64,000 nucleotides of DNA from Nannochloropsis oceanica (taxonomy: Eukaryota > Sar > Eustigmatophyceae > Eustigmatales > Monodopsidaceae), in NCBI GenBank assembly GCA_004519485.1, contig CP038131.1, forward strand, positions 393,501 through 457,500, read 5' to 3'. The notes under the pieces were generated by a model that saw only the letters and a program-made list of their open reading frames with translations, did not search any database and had not been told where the DNA came from. The position numbers and the translations under genes were made by a program. Positions within the stretch are counted from its first letter, which is position 1. Each line of letters begins with the position of its first letter. Shown here in pieces: positions 29,496 through 39,309 of this stretch.

Positions 29496-31248
29496 CTACC
29501 TAGCCGCCTTCGCCTCCTCCTTCAATTTGCCTATGATGGCTTCAGCATTGAGATACACCCAATCAACCCTCGTCATATAGTTTTCCAATCTTGTGGTTAT
29601 ACTCGCAATATCATCCTCACCTGCTAACTTTCTCCCAACAAAATAAGCGACATTGCTCAATATTCGTAAGTTCACAAGTGTGGGAATGGCTTCAATCTCC
29701 TCGTCCATCAAGTGAGCATGCTGCATATACCCTTTTATGAAATCGTCAAAATAATCTCTTGCTTTGGACTCCCCCGCATATTTACTCAAACAGACAGCCA
29801 GTTCCATTGCCCTGTAGTCGATGGCGGCAAACTCGAAATCGAGCAGGCCGGTGACCTTGCCGTCCTTGACGAGGACACTAGGAAGCAGGGGAGGGATGAG
29901 AAAATGGACATATAGTGAAAGGTCAATCATTGTGCGCATGATGAGAAGTGAGAAGCCTGATTATTGGAAAGAAAGAAAATGACCTCCACAACCATTCCAT
30001 GCACTTACTTATCATAATGTAAATCAGCGTGCAGCAGATTCTTGGGTAGCTTCCTTGCCTCGAAGGACTCGAGTTTTCGTTCCATATCCTCAATGTAGGC
30101 CACAGCTTTAGTGGCGCTGGCACGAATAGCATCGAAATCAGGCCCAGCCATTTCTCGGTAAAATGACTCCCGAGTGATTGCATGGTGGACGTCGTAAAAC
30201 TGTGAGTACGGTGCGGTCGGGCACTCCAGGTGACTCACGTCTACCTTCTGGATGGCCTCCGATAGCTCGCCTGAGGCCCTACCGATATCTTGCACGCATG
30301 TGAGCTTAGGCAGCTCACCAGGGATTGTTTCGAACACGCAAGAATCGGCACCATTGGAAAGCACAGCGTAGGTCATGCTTGGATCGTCCTTGCAGGGCAA
30401 GGCTTTCGGAATGGCAAAGCTAAGTTTTTGTTCGTTCAGTTGCTTAAGAATAGTGTGCTCGTAATGGACGCGCGCGTGGTTGAAACCGTTGTTATAAATC
30501 CTTAAAGATGGCAGGCGGATGGAAGAGAGAGCAAAGTTTGGTAAAAATTGTGAGAATTTATGACAACGGTTTCAACCATGCGCGCGTCCATTACGAGCAC
30601 AATATTCTTAAGCAACTGAACGGACAAAACCTCAGTTTTGTGGGGGGGGAGAGGCGGGGCTCAGCAGAATGGAAGGGGGAAACATTACTGCTTTTCCTCT
30701 ATGTTGTTCATGTCTTTTGCTTGCGAAATTCTCGGCGCCAGCTCCGGTCTCTACGACCGAGTTCAGGAGGCGGCAGGTTGAGGAAACCGGTTTTCCTAAC
30801 TCAACGCGTGATACACGATGAGGCAGAGGAATTGTTAATTCTTACCTCATAACATAATGTCGCCCGTCCGGGAAGCTCACGTACATCCCCACCTAAAATG
30901 ATGCGTGTTACACGTAAGATTCGGCATGATATGATCCGTCGGCTTAATCGATCTTCTGCTTCTCCTTACATTGTTAACGCCACCACTAGTTTGCTTGAAC
31001 TTGATCCCCTCCGTGCTGTCGAAGAATTTACCAGCCGCTTCATAGGCCAGCTGTATATCCGTCAAAGTCGATCCCACAAAGCTGTTGCTTGGAGAGGTTG
31101 TGGTCGTGGCTGCGGCGGCTAACATTTTTGACCTGCTGCTGCAGCTTGAGCGGACGACAAGTCGGGTTTGAGGAGGCATAAAGGCCTGGACGCCTATGGA
31201 GGCCCACAAAACGAAAAATAGTGTACTGCAGACGATTTTCATCACCAT
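29496..31248 (-). CDS. Plastid-targeted homoserine-kinase-like (APH-fold) phosphotransferase
   Basis: Four exons join in phase to 399 residues: 30970-31248, 30846-30892, 30009-30500 and 29496-29877. The start has a signal peptide and ASAF-type site (VLWASIGVQAFMPPQ). The kinase begins GIKFKQTSGGVNNV (ATP loop) continuing through the 47-nt exon 2 (GMYVSFPDGRHYVMR) into RIYNNGFNHARVHYEHTILKQL. The catalytic loop LLHADLHYDNVLV is formed only by splicing exon 3 to exon 4 and supplies Asp and Asn; the Mg-binding motif is GLLDFEFAAIDYR. This is the aminoglycoside/choline/homoserine kinase fold. ThrB-like homoserine kinase is favoured because threonine synthesis is plastidial in algae, but choline kinase-like or other substrates are possible. 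Intron 2 contains an inverted copy of the first 88 nt of exon 3. Confidence 0.8.
30413..30500 (-). repeat. Inverted repeat, left arm (start of kinase exon 3)
   Basis: The first 88 nt of exon 3. They pair with 30553-30640 across a 52-nt spacer that includes the splice acceptor. Read on the minus strand it encodes RIYNNGFNHARVHYEHTILK. Confidence 0.93.
30553..30640 (+). repeat. Inverted repeat, right arm (antisense exon copy in intron 2)
   Basis: Plus-strand copy of the same coding segment, reading VRIYDNGFNHARVHYEHNIL. It differs from the left arm by seven or so bases, of which three are silent (CAC/CAT, CTT/CTC, AGC/AGT). It lies wholly inside intron 2 of the minus-strand kinase gene. Confidence 0.93.
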
Positions 31249-31716
31249 GGAGTCGCGCTGTCGTTTGTAGCGTTTTGAAGGGTGGGGTGATAGAGGTAAG
31301 CGGGAGGGACTTCACTATTGTACGTCATCCGCACATCACCCAAAAGATTGGGCACAATTCTTTGTGTCGGCGCTGAAAAGACAGGGGGGCTGCACTTTTC
31401 AGTCGCTATCGACACACTAAGGGTTGAGTCATAGTGCGGTGATGGCTAAAGTCGAAAACAAGAGAGTCAGGAGGGGGTTGACCACAAAGCGTGGACCGTT
31501 GGGGCGCACTCACGTCCTCCCCATCGTCGAGCCCTACTATAGTTTTTCGACTGTGCGCTCAGTCATGACACCCAAAGCTCACACACTGCCGCTTCACGCA
31601 GCCCATCCCTAGTATCCTTGATCCCGCAGTACACGCGCCTTCCAGTCAGCTACCAAGCTCTTGAAGCGCGTATTCCATCGCACTCCATCCGACCCTCAGC
31701 CCCCCACGCAACGCTT
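31249..31716. other. Divergent promoter region
   Basis: Between the starts of the kinase (minus) and the HIRIP3-like gene (plus). No gene recognised. Confidence 0.4.
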
Positions 31717-32598
31717 ATGGCGCAGGAAAACGGCGCTGGCCCAGGGAGAGGGGATGGCCCCTCGGCCGGCAAGATGAAGAAGGTAATCATCAAGCTGCTG
31801 GAAAACAACGATTACAACCCGGGCATCACGCTGGGTCAAATCCGCAATAAGCTGCAAAAGAAGTTCGTGGACAAGTACCCAGCCTTCGATTTCTCCTCGG
31901 TTGCCTTCAAGGTTCACTCGCGGGCGCTCATCGAGGAAGTCATCCACGCCTATGAGGAAGTCACACGAGCCGGTACTGCCGGAGACACTTCGGGGAATGG
32001 TGCGGCCAAGGCAACAGTGGGTAAGGACAACAAGGAGAAGGAGAAGGAGAAGAAACGCACGCACAGTGATCACAACGATACCAGCAGAGCTGCGGAGGCA
32101 ACCAAGAAGGTCAAGGTGGAGGGGCATGCTGAAGGAGGCGGCAAGTCAGCCGAGCAGCCGCCGGATCCCCGGCTTGTACGGCTGAAGAAACTGGCGACAG
32201 CTATGGGGCTGGTTCCTGGCATCTACAAAGACTTTGGGGTAATGGACGTCGAGGAAAAGGTCAAGGCCTTGCGGCAACGGCTTCACGCAAAGGGAGCAGT
32301 TTTTGACATTCTGCCCAGTCTTGATCAGATCAAGGCGGCGGAGGAAGCTTACAAATTGCGAAAAGACTTGGAGGGTATTGATGCCGGTAATATTGTCATG
32401 GGGAAGCGTGGAACTGTAGGTCCGTCAGCCTCAGGTAGCGCCTCTATCAGTTCATTACCGACGAGCAGCGCTTTATCACTGGCAATTAAAGTGTCGCCTT
32501 TGAGCGCACTCGAGAAGGAAAAGAAGGGGAATAAAGAGAACAAATCGAGCGGCGCCGGCACGGAGGGTTCGTCGTCAGAACAGGAGATGGACCTTTAG
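31717..32598 (+). CDS. HIRIP3-like histone chaperone
   Basis: A 293-residue protein from ATG 31717 (MAQENGAGPGRGD). An N-terminal helical region (KMKKVIIKLLENNDYNPGITLGQIRNKL to IEEVIHAY, about residues 18-84) resembles the DEK-C-like head of HIRIP3. A Lys-rich acidic linker follows (KDNKEKEKEKKRTHSDHND). The conserved C-terminal region (RLVRLKKLATAMGLVPGIYK, then VKALRQRLHAKGAVFDILPS and AYKLRKDLEGIDAGNIV, about 150-230) matches the HIRIP3 domain that ends with a CHZ-like H2A-H2B contact segment. In animals the protein binds HIRA and H2A-H2B. A Ser-rich tail follows, ending in EQEMDL. No intron is needed. Family assignment rests on the C-terminal region. Confidence 0.72.
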   Translation: MAQENGAGPGRGDGPSAGKMKKVIIKLLENNDYNPGITLGQIRNKLQKKFVDKYPAFDFSSVAFKVHSRALIEEVIHAYEEVTRAGTAGDTSGNGAAKATVGKDNKEKEKEKKRTHSDHNDTSRAAEATKKVKVEGHAEGGGKSAEQPPDPRLVRLKKLATAMGLVPGIYKDFGVMDVEEKVKALRQRLHAKGAVFDILPSLDQIKAAEEAYKLRKDLEGIDAGNIVMGKRGTVGPSASGSASISSLPTSSALSLAIKVSPLSALEKEKKGNKENKSSGAGTEGSSSEQEMDL

Positions 32599-33002
32599 GT
32601 TCACGAGGTCAGGGATCACCACCCACAGTCTGTGGGCCATGCATGCCGTGGAGGAAGTAGGCAGGTGTGGATCATGTGTGTGTAACAGTACAAAAAGAGG
32701 TAAAGGCTTCAAGTATATGTGTATGCGTTGGTGCAGCGCAAGAAGTAATGGCGAATGACAAAAAGAAAAAATAGACGGCATGGCGTCGTGTGTTCGACCA
32801 TGGTTGCTTCCGAGGCCTCGCCCACAAAAAAGAAATCGAATAAAAGGAGGCAATGAAGGCATGACTAGATAATTGCTTGGCGTATCAAAAGGAAAGCCTG
32901 TGTAGGTCAAAATTTAAATGCTTCGGGAAGTATACCGTAATTTTCATGTTTTACTTCTTCGGTGAATGTACAAGAGGTTGGTGTAAACGCGCGCAATTTG
33001 TC
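32599..33002. other. Convergent intergenic region
   Basis: 3' flanks of the HIRIP3-like gene and the ferroportin gene. AT-rich; no gene seen. Confidence 0.4.
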
Positions 33003-35030
33003 TCATTCTTGTCTGGGTTCAATAGCTTGATTGTCATCGTTAACACTCCTTGCCTTCACCCCCTCAATTACCTGTCCCTCCCGCTCCCGCTCGCCCTGCC
33101 TGGACGTGAGAGAAGGATTAAAAAGCACAAAACGATTTCCAGAATGCAACGGCACTTTAAAATGATGCGAGGGAGCGAAGGGAGAATCCACCAATGCGTC
33201 ACTCTCTCCTAAATCAAGGACGCTACCGCCGCTGCTAGTGCTGCCGCTGCCATGCTTGTCCATCTCGCCGACCCCAGCCTGAGTCCTTTGCTCGGGATCT
33301 AGACCTGATAGCCGTCCATTTATGCTGTACGCAAAGACAGTAAAAAAAGAGGCGGCGGCAATAACTTGAATGTAAGAAATGGCAGCCAAAGAGGGGAATT
33401 GTTCGAGGTGGGGTCGCCACAAGACCAAGCAGTACGACAACAGCTCAAAAACAGACTCCAAAGTGCGTTGAAATCCCCCGACGGCCCCTCTCGCATTCTC
33501 CTCAACCATGTATTGAGATATTTGCGCGGCGGCCACATCAAAGGCATATAGACCAAATCGGGAGAGGCCGATACCCATTATGAAAAACCAGAGCGCCGCC
33601 TGCGCCGTCTTGGCGTCGTCTTCAACATTTTTATTACTTGTATGATCCCCCCGCCATTTTGGGTAAAACAAAGCGCCCACCGCAACAGTCAGACAGGCTA
33701 CCTGCTGCCATATGGCCAGGAGACCCACCGTTATTGTTCCTACCCGAGCAGCAGCCCGTTCATAGCAGAAGGTGCCTAGAACACCCATCGCGGAGCTTCC
33801 CCCCTGCGCCAACGCAACGAAAGTAACACTCAGGCCCCGCTTCAAAAGGTAAGCAAGCATAGTGCTGTGAAAAGTTAGCACCGTTAGGTACAACATTGCG
33901 AGAGCCAAGCCGGGAGTGAACGCGCGCTGTTTTGCGTACGTGTGGGCATGCGAAAACAAATTGCGGAACGCCCCACCAGTACGCTTGCTCATGCATGCGA
34001 GGAGCAAAGATGGAGGAGCGCCGTCGCGAGCGTTCGAACCCAAAGCCTCGTCCTCTATATGATTATCGTTGTCAGTTTTCAGCCTTGCACAACGTCCACT
34101 TTCGCCCTCGCCTCCTTCGTCCTTCAAAGCCAGCGCTGGGACGTCGCGATAAATGCGGTGTAGCGCCGTATGCTGCGAGTAGATCATGACCAAATTACCA
34201 GCTGAAAAAACCCAAGCAAGGACTTCCACACCGCCCGCTATTTGGATTAGAGAAACAAAAAATGGCGCAACTAAATTGCAGCTCAAGTCGATCGATTTAA
34301 AGTTTGCAGTGATGGATCGGAGCCAGGCGTTGTCACCATCGGCTAGGACCACGACCCAGTCCCTTTCTAAAATGATGTTGCTGAGGCCTTGAAAAAGGAC
34401 GTTCAACGCACCGCTAACATGCACCAAAGCAATGCATAGGGACCAACCTCGACTGTATGTTGGCAGATAGCCCCGAAGCAGGACAGCGAAGCACGCACAA
34501 CAACCCAAAACACACGCATTTTGTGCCGTCGTCACGAGCACGACGGCACGCAGACGATTGGCGCGGTCGATCATGGCACCCGCCGAGGGGGACAAGAGCG
34601 CCACCGTGAGATTGACAGTGATACCATAGCTAGCTATCAAATAGAATGAGTTTGGTGGGCCCATGGCTGTAAGCAGTATTATCACCGCGAAATCCCACGC
34701 GCGCTGCAGGATTGCGCATCCCAGATGTCGCAATAGGATGATCTTGCGGCAATCGGCATGGTGGTTCGGGGAAGCTGGGGGGGCAATGGCAGGGTTGATA
34801 TCTAGGGAGACCGTAGATTGGCGTGTCGGGTCGATAAACACCGTCGACGGAATGCCAGATGCTACGTAGTCAGCGACCCTCTGCGAAAACGGTGATACTG
34901 GGGCCACACAGCAGGGTACGGTGGAGCATGACTGGGATTGGTGCCGCGATGGGTGGAGCAAGGCTGTCCTTTCTGTCTGTCTACTATCCTCTACCTGTGG
35001 GCGGACAGTGGGCAGTGGCAGCTTGCCCAT
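33003..35030 (-). CDS. Ferroportin-type iron exporter (SLC40A family)
   Basis: A 675-residue multi-pass membrane protein with ferroportin landmarks. The first helix pair reads ILLRHLGCAILQRAWDFAVIILL, with the family Trp-Asp and WxFAV. Then come VALLSPSAGAMIDRANRLR, where ferroportin has GxxxDxxxRL, and LSNIILERDWVVVLADGD (family: IQRDWIVVVAG). ITANFKSIDLSCNLVAPFFV is next and contains the D of the metal site region. The C-terminal half has LLKRGLSVTFVALAQGGSSAMG and SQYMVEENARGAVGGFQRTLES (family: ESERGIINGVQ). About 70 N-terminal residues and a charged central loop (around 285-340) are unconserved. Ferroportins export Fe2+ from the cytosol; plastid, vacuole or plasma membrane location cannot be told. 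A single exon suffices. Confidence 0.88.
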   Translation of the reverse strand: MGKLPLPTVRPQVEDSRQTERTALLHPSRHQSQSCSTVPCCVAPVSPFSQRVADYVASGIPSTVFIDPTRQSTVSLDINPAIAPPASPNHHADCRKIILLRHLGCAILQRAWDFAVIILLTAMGPPNSFYLIASYGITVNLTVALLSPSAGAMIDRANRLRAVVLVTTAQNACVLGCCACFAVLLRGYLPTYSRGWSLCIALVHVSGALNVLFQGLSNIILERDWVVVLADGDNAWLRSITANFKSIDLSCNLVAPFFVSLIQIAGGVEVLAWVFSAGNLVMIYSQHTALHRIYRDVPALALKDEGGEGESGRCARLKTDNDNHIEDEALGSNARDGAPPSLLLACMSKRTGGAFRNLFSHAHTYAKQRAFTPGLALAMLYLTVLTFHSTMLAYLLKRGLSVTFVALAQGGSSAMGVLGTFCYERAAARVGTITVGLLAIWQQVACLTVAVGALFYPKWRGDHTSNKNVEDDAKTAQAALWFFIMGIGLSRFGLYAFDVAAAQISQYMVEENARGAVGGFQRTLESVFELLSYCLVLWRPHLEQFPSLAAISYIQVIAAASFFTVFAYSINGRLSGLDPEQRTQAGVGEMDKHGSGSTSSGGSVLDLGESDALVDSPFAPSHHFKVPLHSGNRFVLFNPSLTSRQGEREREGQVIEGVKARSVNDDNQAIEPRQE

Positions 35031-35757
35031 CGCAACCCGAAGACCTTAGTCGTCCCTATAGTGTCGGGTGGTAAATGGTGCTTGTGAGGGATTGTTTTGT
35101 GTGACAGCGACGCAGCGGCAAACGTCACGCCATCCATCCCCCTCTTTACATTACTCGATGATTCTCGATGAGATGAGGACGGTGCTTGAGGTCAAATTGG
35201 TAAAAATTATGGTTTGGGAGGATGGGTAAGAGATGATGATCCGACGGCGTTCCCCTCCCGTCTGTTTCCTATCCCCTTCCCCAGATCCTTCATCCTTCAT
35301 CCCTGCGGTTTTGGGATGGCGACAAAGTGTGCTAGCTCAAATTTTTGAGACGATCCAATCAACTTGCACCAAGGGCCCCAAGGTCACGGCTGTTCCCGGG
35401 AATTATACTCAATCAACATTGCCCACCCACCCACCCCACCAAAGGAAGGAGTTCCGACGGCGCTCCTCTCCTATCTATATGCCACATCCCTTCCGGCGGG
35501 TAGATTGGAGACTGGGGCACTAGCATCTTGTCAGTGGCGTACCACAGGAGCTGACCGTTATTCCTGTGGTTTGGTAAGATTGGCTGGAATGGTAAGATAG
35601 AGGTCTTTGATAAGAGTTTTGCGGTTGCGTATGGAGGTTGCTGAAATTCTCTCCCTCGAGACCTCTACAACCCACCCACCTTTAATTCCATATCTCAACC
35701 CCAAGTGGTCCAATCATAAACTTTGAAGTAAAACTTACTCTGCCTGTGCTGTCAACT
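35031..35757. other. Intergenic with degenerate short repeats
   Basis: No gene. Loosely repeated motifs occur, such as TCCGACGGCG(T/C)TCC at about 35238 and 35455, and GGTAAGAT twice at about 35573-35597. These look like the remains of a minisatellite. Confidence 0.35.
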
Positions 35758-35992
35758 AGTTCTTTTTGAGTTCCTACATCTCTCTAGAACTATCGCATGC
35801 AACCTGACGTCTTCGAGGACTTGCATACGAGGGGGAGCCTTCCAACAATAAATTGTTTTCATCCCTTATTTCCTTGTCCGAGTTTTACTAGCGACTTTGA
35901 CAGGTTTTTTGACCTGGCAAAGTCCCCGGACGGCCCACACAGGGCCAGGAGGAGAAGGGGGGGGAGGATAAAAGAGGAGGTCAGCGGGAAGG

Positions 35993-36166
35993 CTACACAT
36001 AGAGTGTTCGCATATCTTGCCGCGCTTGACCAAACCGAAGATCATGGGGACGAGCTTCTCCACAGACCATACTCCTGTACACCCGCAGGATGTTACGTGC
36101 CCCATTGCCGTCCCGAGACACGAACTGTTCACAGGTGTTACACCAATACAGTCCTCGGAAACGCAT
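35993..36166 (-). pseudogene. Fanzor C-terminal zinc-finger and RuvC-III fragment, copy A
   Basis: About 57 codons plus stop. The fragment reads RGLYWCNTCEQFVSRDGNGA followed by RNILRVYRSMVCGEA. It has the CxxC half of the TnpB/Fanzor zinc finger and the following RD-x-N-x-A-x-N-I, which holds the third catalytic Asp of the RuvC nuclease. Fanzors are RNA-guided DNA nucleases carried by eukaryotic transposons. Only this tail remains; the rest is replaced by low-complexity DNA. The residues agree with copy B except at a few sites, so the copies are related by a fairly recent duplication. Confidence 0.72.
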
Positions 36167-36169
36167 CGT

Positions 36170-36500
36170 CTCCTCCTGCTCCTCCTCCTCTTCCCCCTTC
36201 TTCTTCTTCCTCTTCCTCTTCTTCTTCTTCTTCTCCCTCTTCTTTTTCTTCTTCTCCTTCTTCTTCTTCTTCTTCTTCTTCTTCTTCCTCTTCCTCTTAT
36301 TCTTCTTCCTCTTCTTCCTCTTTTACCTCTTCCTCTCCTCCTTCTTCTTCTTGTTCGTCTTCTTCTTCCTCCTCTTCTTCTCCTCCTCCGCCTCCTCCCC
36401 CTTCTCCCCCTCCTCCTCCTCCTCCTCCACCTCCTCCTTCTCCTTCTCCACCTCCTTCTCCTCCTTCTCCACCTCCTTCTCCTCCTTCTCCTTCTGCCAT
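36170..36500. repeat. Homopyrimidine tract (plus strand), CTT/CCT rich
   Basis: About 330 bp built of CTT and CCT triplets with hardly any purine on the plus strand. It gives artefactual open frames in several frames (poly Ser, Leu, Phe, Glu, Arg). Confidence 0.95.
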
Positions 36501-38469
36501 TCTCGCAATTGGGTTTAGACGCTGCCCACAATCGAGGTGTACCTTTGTCTGTGGTTTGAGGAGGGGGGGGGGGGAGGGGGGGAAATAGAGAGGAAGTGTG
36601 ACGGCTCTAATGGAGGGTGTGGTGTTGTCCTTGGCATAATGGCAAAATGTAAGTTGTAGTCGCGGTGAATGGGTGGGTAGGAAGGAGGGAACGGAGGGGG
36701 GGGGGGGATAGGTGGGTGCGGCGGCAGTAAACAAAACAGCTACGTGCCACGCACGCCTGCCTCGGCGCCCTCCTGTCCCTTTGGTGTGGCCACGATACTG
36801 TCATTCACCTCCAGGCCGACGCGCGGGGGAATCAGCTGTGGGTGTGTGGTGTGTGGCGCATGGGTGGGTAGGAAGGAGGGAACGGACGGAGGGGGGGGGG
36901 GGGATAGGTGGGTGCGGCGGCAGTAAACAAAACAGCCGCGTGCCACGCACGCTTGCCTCGGTTCTTGGGAGGAGGGGAAAACATTCTACTGCACCTGGCA
37001 TTCTACCATCATGGTAGTGTAGGAGCTGTTGTCCAACATGTAACAACTCGCCTGGACTAGCCTGAAGCCAATGCCCAAGTACGCATGCCTCGTCCCAGAA
37101 TGTCACAAAAAGCTTGTCAAACTATTTTTTGGTAGAAGAAGAGAGGAAGAGTCAACGAATGCACTTTCCTTGGGGGGAGCTCGGCGATTCGTTCGGATTT
37201 GGGGCGGGATGTGCTCACATTATCTGACGCACAGGCCAGATTTCATACCATGCTTTGTTTCTGCTTGGCTTTCATCCACGGCCGTATATATATGCTTTGT
37301 TTCTGCTTGGCTGTCATCCAAGACCGTATACGTGGGTTGTTGACTCAAAAGACGACGGGACTTTCCTTTCTAGGACATTCGGGTAGCGCCTGCCTTGCCG
37401 AGGGCGCACATACCACCCAACGGAAAAGCAGATGGACGCACGCGCTGGAATCACCGAAAGATCCGACAACTTCGAGCCTGGCCTTGCCGTTCTCCCCAAG
37501 GGATCCTGAGAATGTGCGGCCTGAAAAGCAGGATACCTTCTTCTGTGTCCAATTTTATAGTTGCTATCATGCTAAAATGATCGCCTGGCAATTAATCATT
37601 GCCAGGTGTACCTTTTGGTACATCTCCAACACATGGTATGTGCCCTGCAACGGGCACATACCAAAATATTTACGATTTTCACCTTTGTGTTTTTCCCAAG
37701 CACCACCCCGCCACTTGACCTGTCGCACAAAAGATGAAAAAGATTCAGGTCTACATATTTCACTACGTGACTTGGTGTGTCTTTTACCTCCGTGTTGTTC
37801 ATTTGGCGTTCCCAAGTAATTTCTAATTAATTTTAGGCCGCGAATTAAGACTTGTGGCCCTAAGCCATATCCTTCGGCCCGAATTGCCACACACTCCCCC
37901 TTTCATTTGGGCGGGGATTCGAGACTTGTGTCCCAACATCACTTTCTTGGGTCCAAAATTTTGATTCACACTCCCTTGGGCCGCAGTTCGAGACTGACTT
38001 TTCGTCCCAATTTTCTTCGATCCAAATCTCGATGTACACACTGCCAAATCTCGGGATATCCGCTGTCCTGTCCCCAATCTCAAGATCTCTACCTTCGTTA
38101 TCTGCACATAAACTATGCATCTTGAAAAGTATAACGGCTCGGACTCATTAACAACATTATGTATGTCTATAAAAGCAAATATGATAAATTAAAAGAATAA
38201 TGGTCCAGTAGGAGGGAGGGAGATGGAGAGGAGAGGAGGGACGCAGTGAGGGAGGAATAGAGATAGAGCAAGGCTTTGAAGACGATCTCAAGAAGTGAAA
38301 GAAGGGTGGGAATTAATGAGGAAATGTCAGAGCGACATCAAAGCGATTGAAATAATAAGGCATCAAAGTACTTGAGAAGATTTATTCATTTCCTCACACG
38401 GCGTATATATTTATAGGAGTCGGTGCCAAAAAAATACAAGATAAAAAAATTCCATGCGTCGGGGCATGA
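36501..38469. repeat. Long non-coding block with several short repeats and hairpins
   Basis: No supported gene. Items: a direct duplication of about 100 bp (36667-36766 and 36858-36962); a shorter direct duplication of about 43 bp (37250-37291 and 37292-37335, CTTTGTTTCTGCTTGGCT); three consecutive hairpins at 37584-37663; and a degenerate minisatellite at 37820-38070 with recurring motifs like TTCGAGACT and TCCCAA. Confidence 0.6.
37584..37663. other. Cluster of three perfect hairpins
   Basis: Stem 1: CCTGGCAAT (37584-37592) pairs with 37598-37606, 5-nt loop. Stem 2: TGTACC (37607-37612) pairs with 37617-37622, TTTT loop. Stem 3: TGGTATGTGCCC (37634-37645) pairs with 37652-37663, 6-nt loop. 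All stems are perfect. This may be a structured RNA or element end; no gene assigned. Confidence 0.6.
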
Positions 38470-38845
38470 TGTGCTTTGGTGTCGATAGGATCAAAAGATC
38501 TCCTTGTTCTCCTTTTTCTTGTTCCTTTTCGACTCCTGCTTTATTTTCTTCCTCTATTTCCTCTTCTCCCCCTGCTGTTTCTACTTTTATATTCTCTTCT
38601 ACCCGTCATCTTTGTTCTATTTCTTTTTCTCGTTGTTGTCGTTGCTGCCGTTGATGAAGCGGTCGTCATCGTGTTAAGATACTCTTCTTCACACTTCTCC
38701 TCAATCTCCTCCTCTTCCTCCTCCTCGTTTTCCTCTCTTTTCTTTCTTCTTCTTTTTCTTCTTCCTTCTTCTCTTTACAATCATTTTTATATCCTCTTTT
38801 TTGTGCTTGCAGGTCTCTCTCTCTTGTCATTTTCTCATTCTTATT
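38470..38845. repeat. Pyrimidine-rich low-complexity stretch
   Basis: CT-rich plus strand, mostly TTCT and TCCT words. Open frames here are compositional artefacts. Confidence 0.85.
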
Positions 38846-39309
38846 AATTCATCTCATCAACATCGTTCTTTCTCACATGTCTCCAAATCCTCCTCGCTTC
38901 CCTCCCTCCCATAGGCTAGGCCTCTAACCCATGGGCGTGGGCAATACTGATTCTGACAAAGCTTGGTATCCTTGGAGGACATAATAATAATGTCGATGGT
39001 TATTGTTGTGCCGCCTAATGCTACGATGGAGATGGGTAGAATAAAATTCAAGGCATTCAATTATGGTCAAGGCGACAGCATGCCCCGGAGAACACGAAAT
39101 ACCCTCGAAATAGCTGGGTAAGAGCGAGCTATTGAATCAAAGCTAAGAGTGCCTGCAGACCTCCTCGAGAACCAACCAAAGAGTCTCCACAGACAGACAA
39201 AGTAGGAACAAAGTAAGGGGAAAATTCCTCATCCAAAACTTCACACAAGGATGTTTTCAAGAGCAGCCTCCCTCAAGCCGATTTTTGTATCATGCGCCAT
39301 GGGCGAGCA
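38846..39309. other. Unassigned region downstream of the threonine synthase remnant
   Basis: No recognisable coding sequence. The missing C-terminal third of threonine synthase was looked for here and not found. Confidence 0.4.

Larger units (their letters stand above)
35758..36500 (-). mobile_element. Fanzor (eukaryotic TnpB) remnant A with homopurine tract
   Basis: Minus-strand DNA element remnant. A shared right end (35758-35992) follows the stop codon of a Fanzor C-terminal fragment (35993-36166). Upstream lies a run of about 330 bp that is almost pure purine on the minus strand (36170-36500). The whole coding fragment and right end reappear inverted at 46052-46473. No terminal inverted repeats are seen, as expected for IS607/TnpB-type elements. 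The N-terminal nine-tenths of a Fanzor protein is missing. Confidence 0.7.

Noticed and set aside
35797-36588. Plus-strand 263-residue frame over Fanzor remnant A
   Set aside because: It is antisense to the Fanzor fragment and continues through the CTT/CCT tract.
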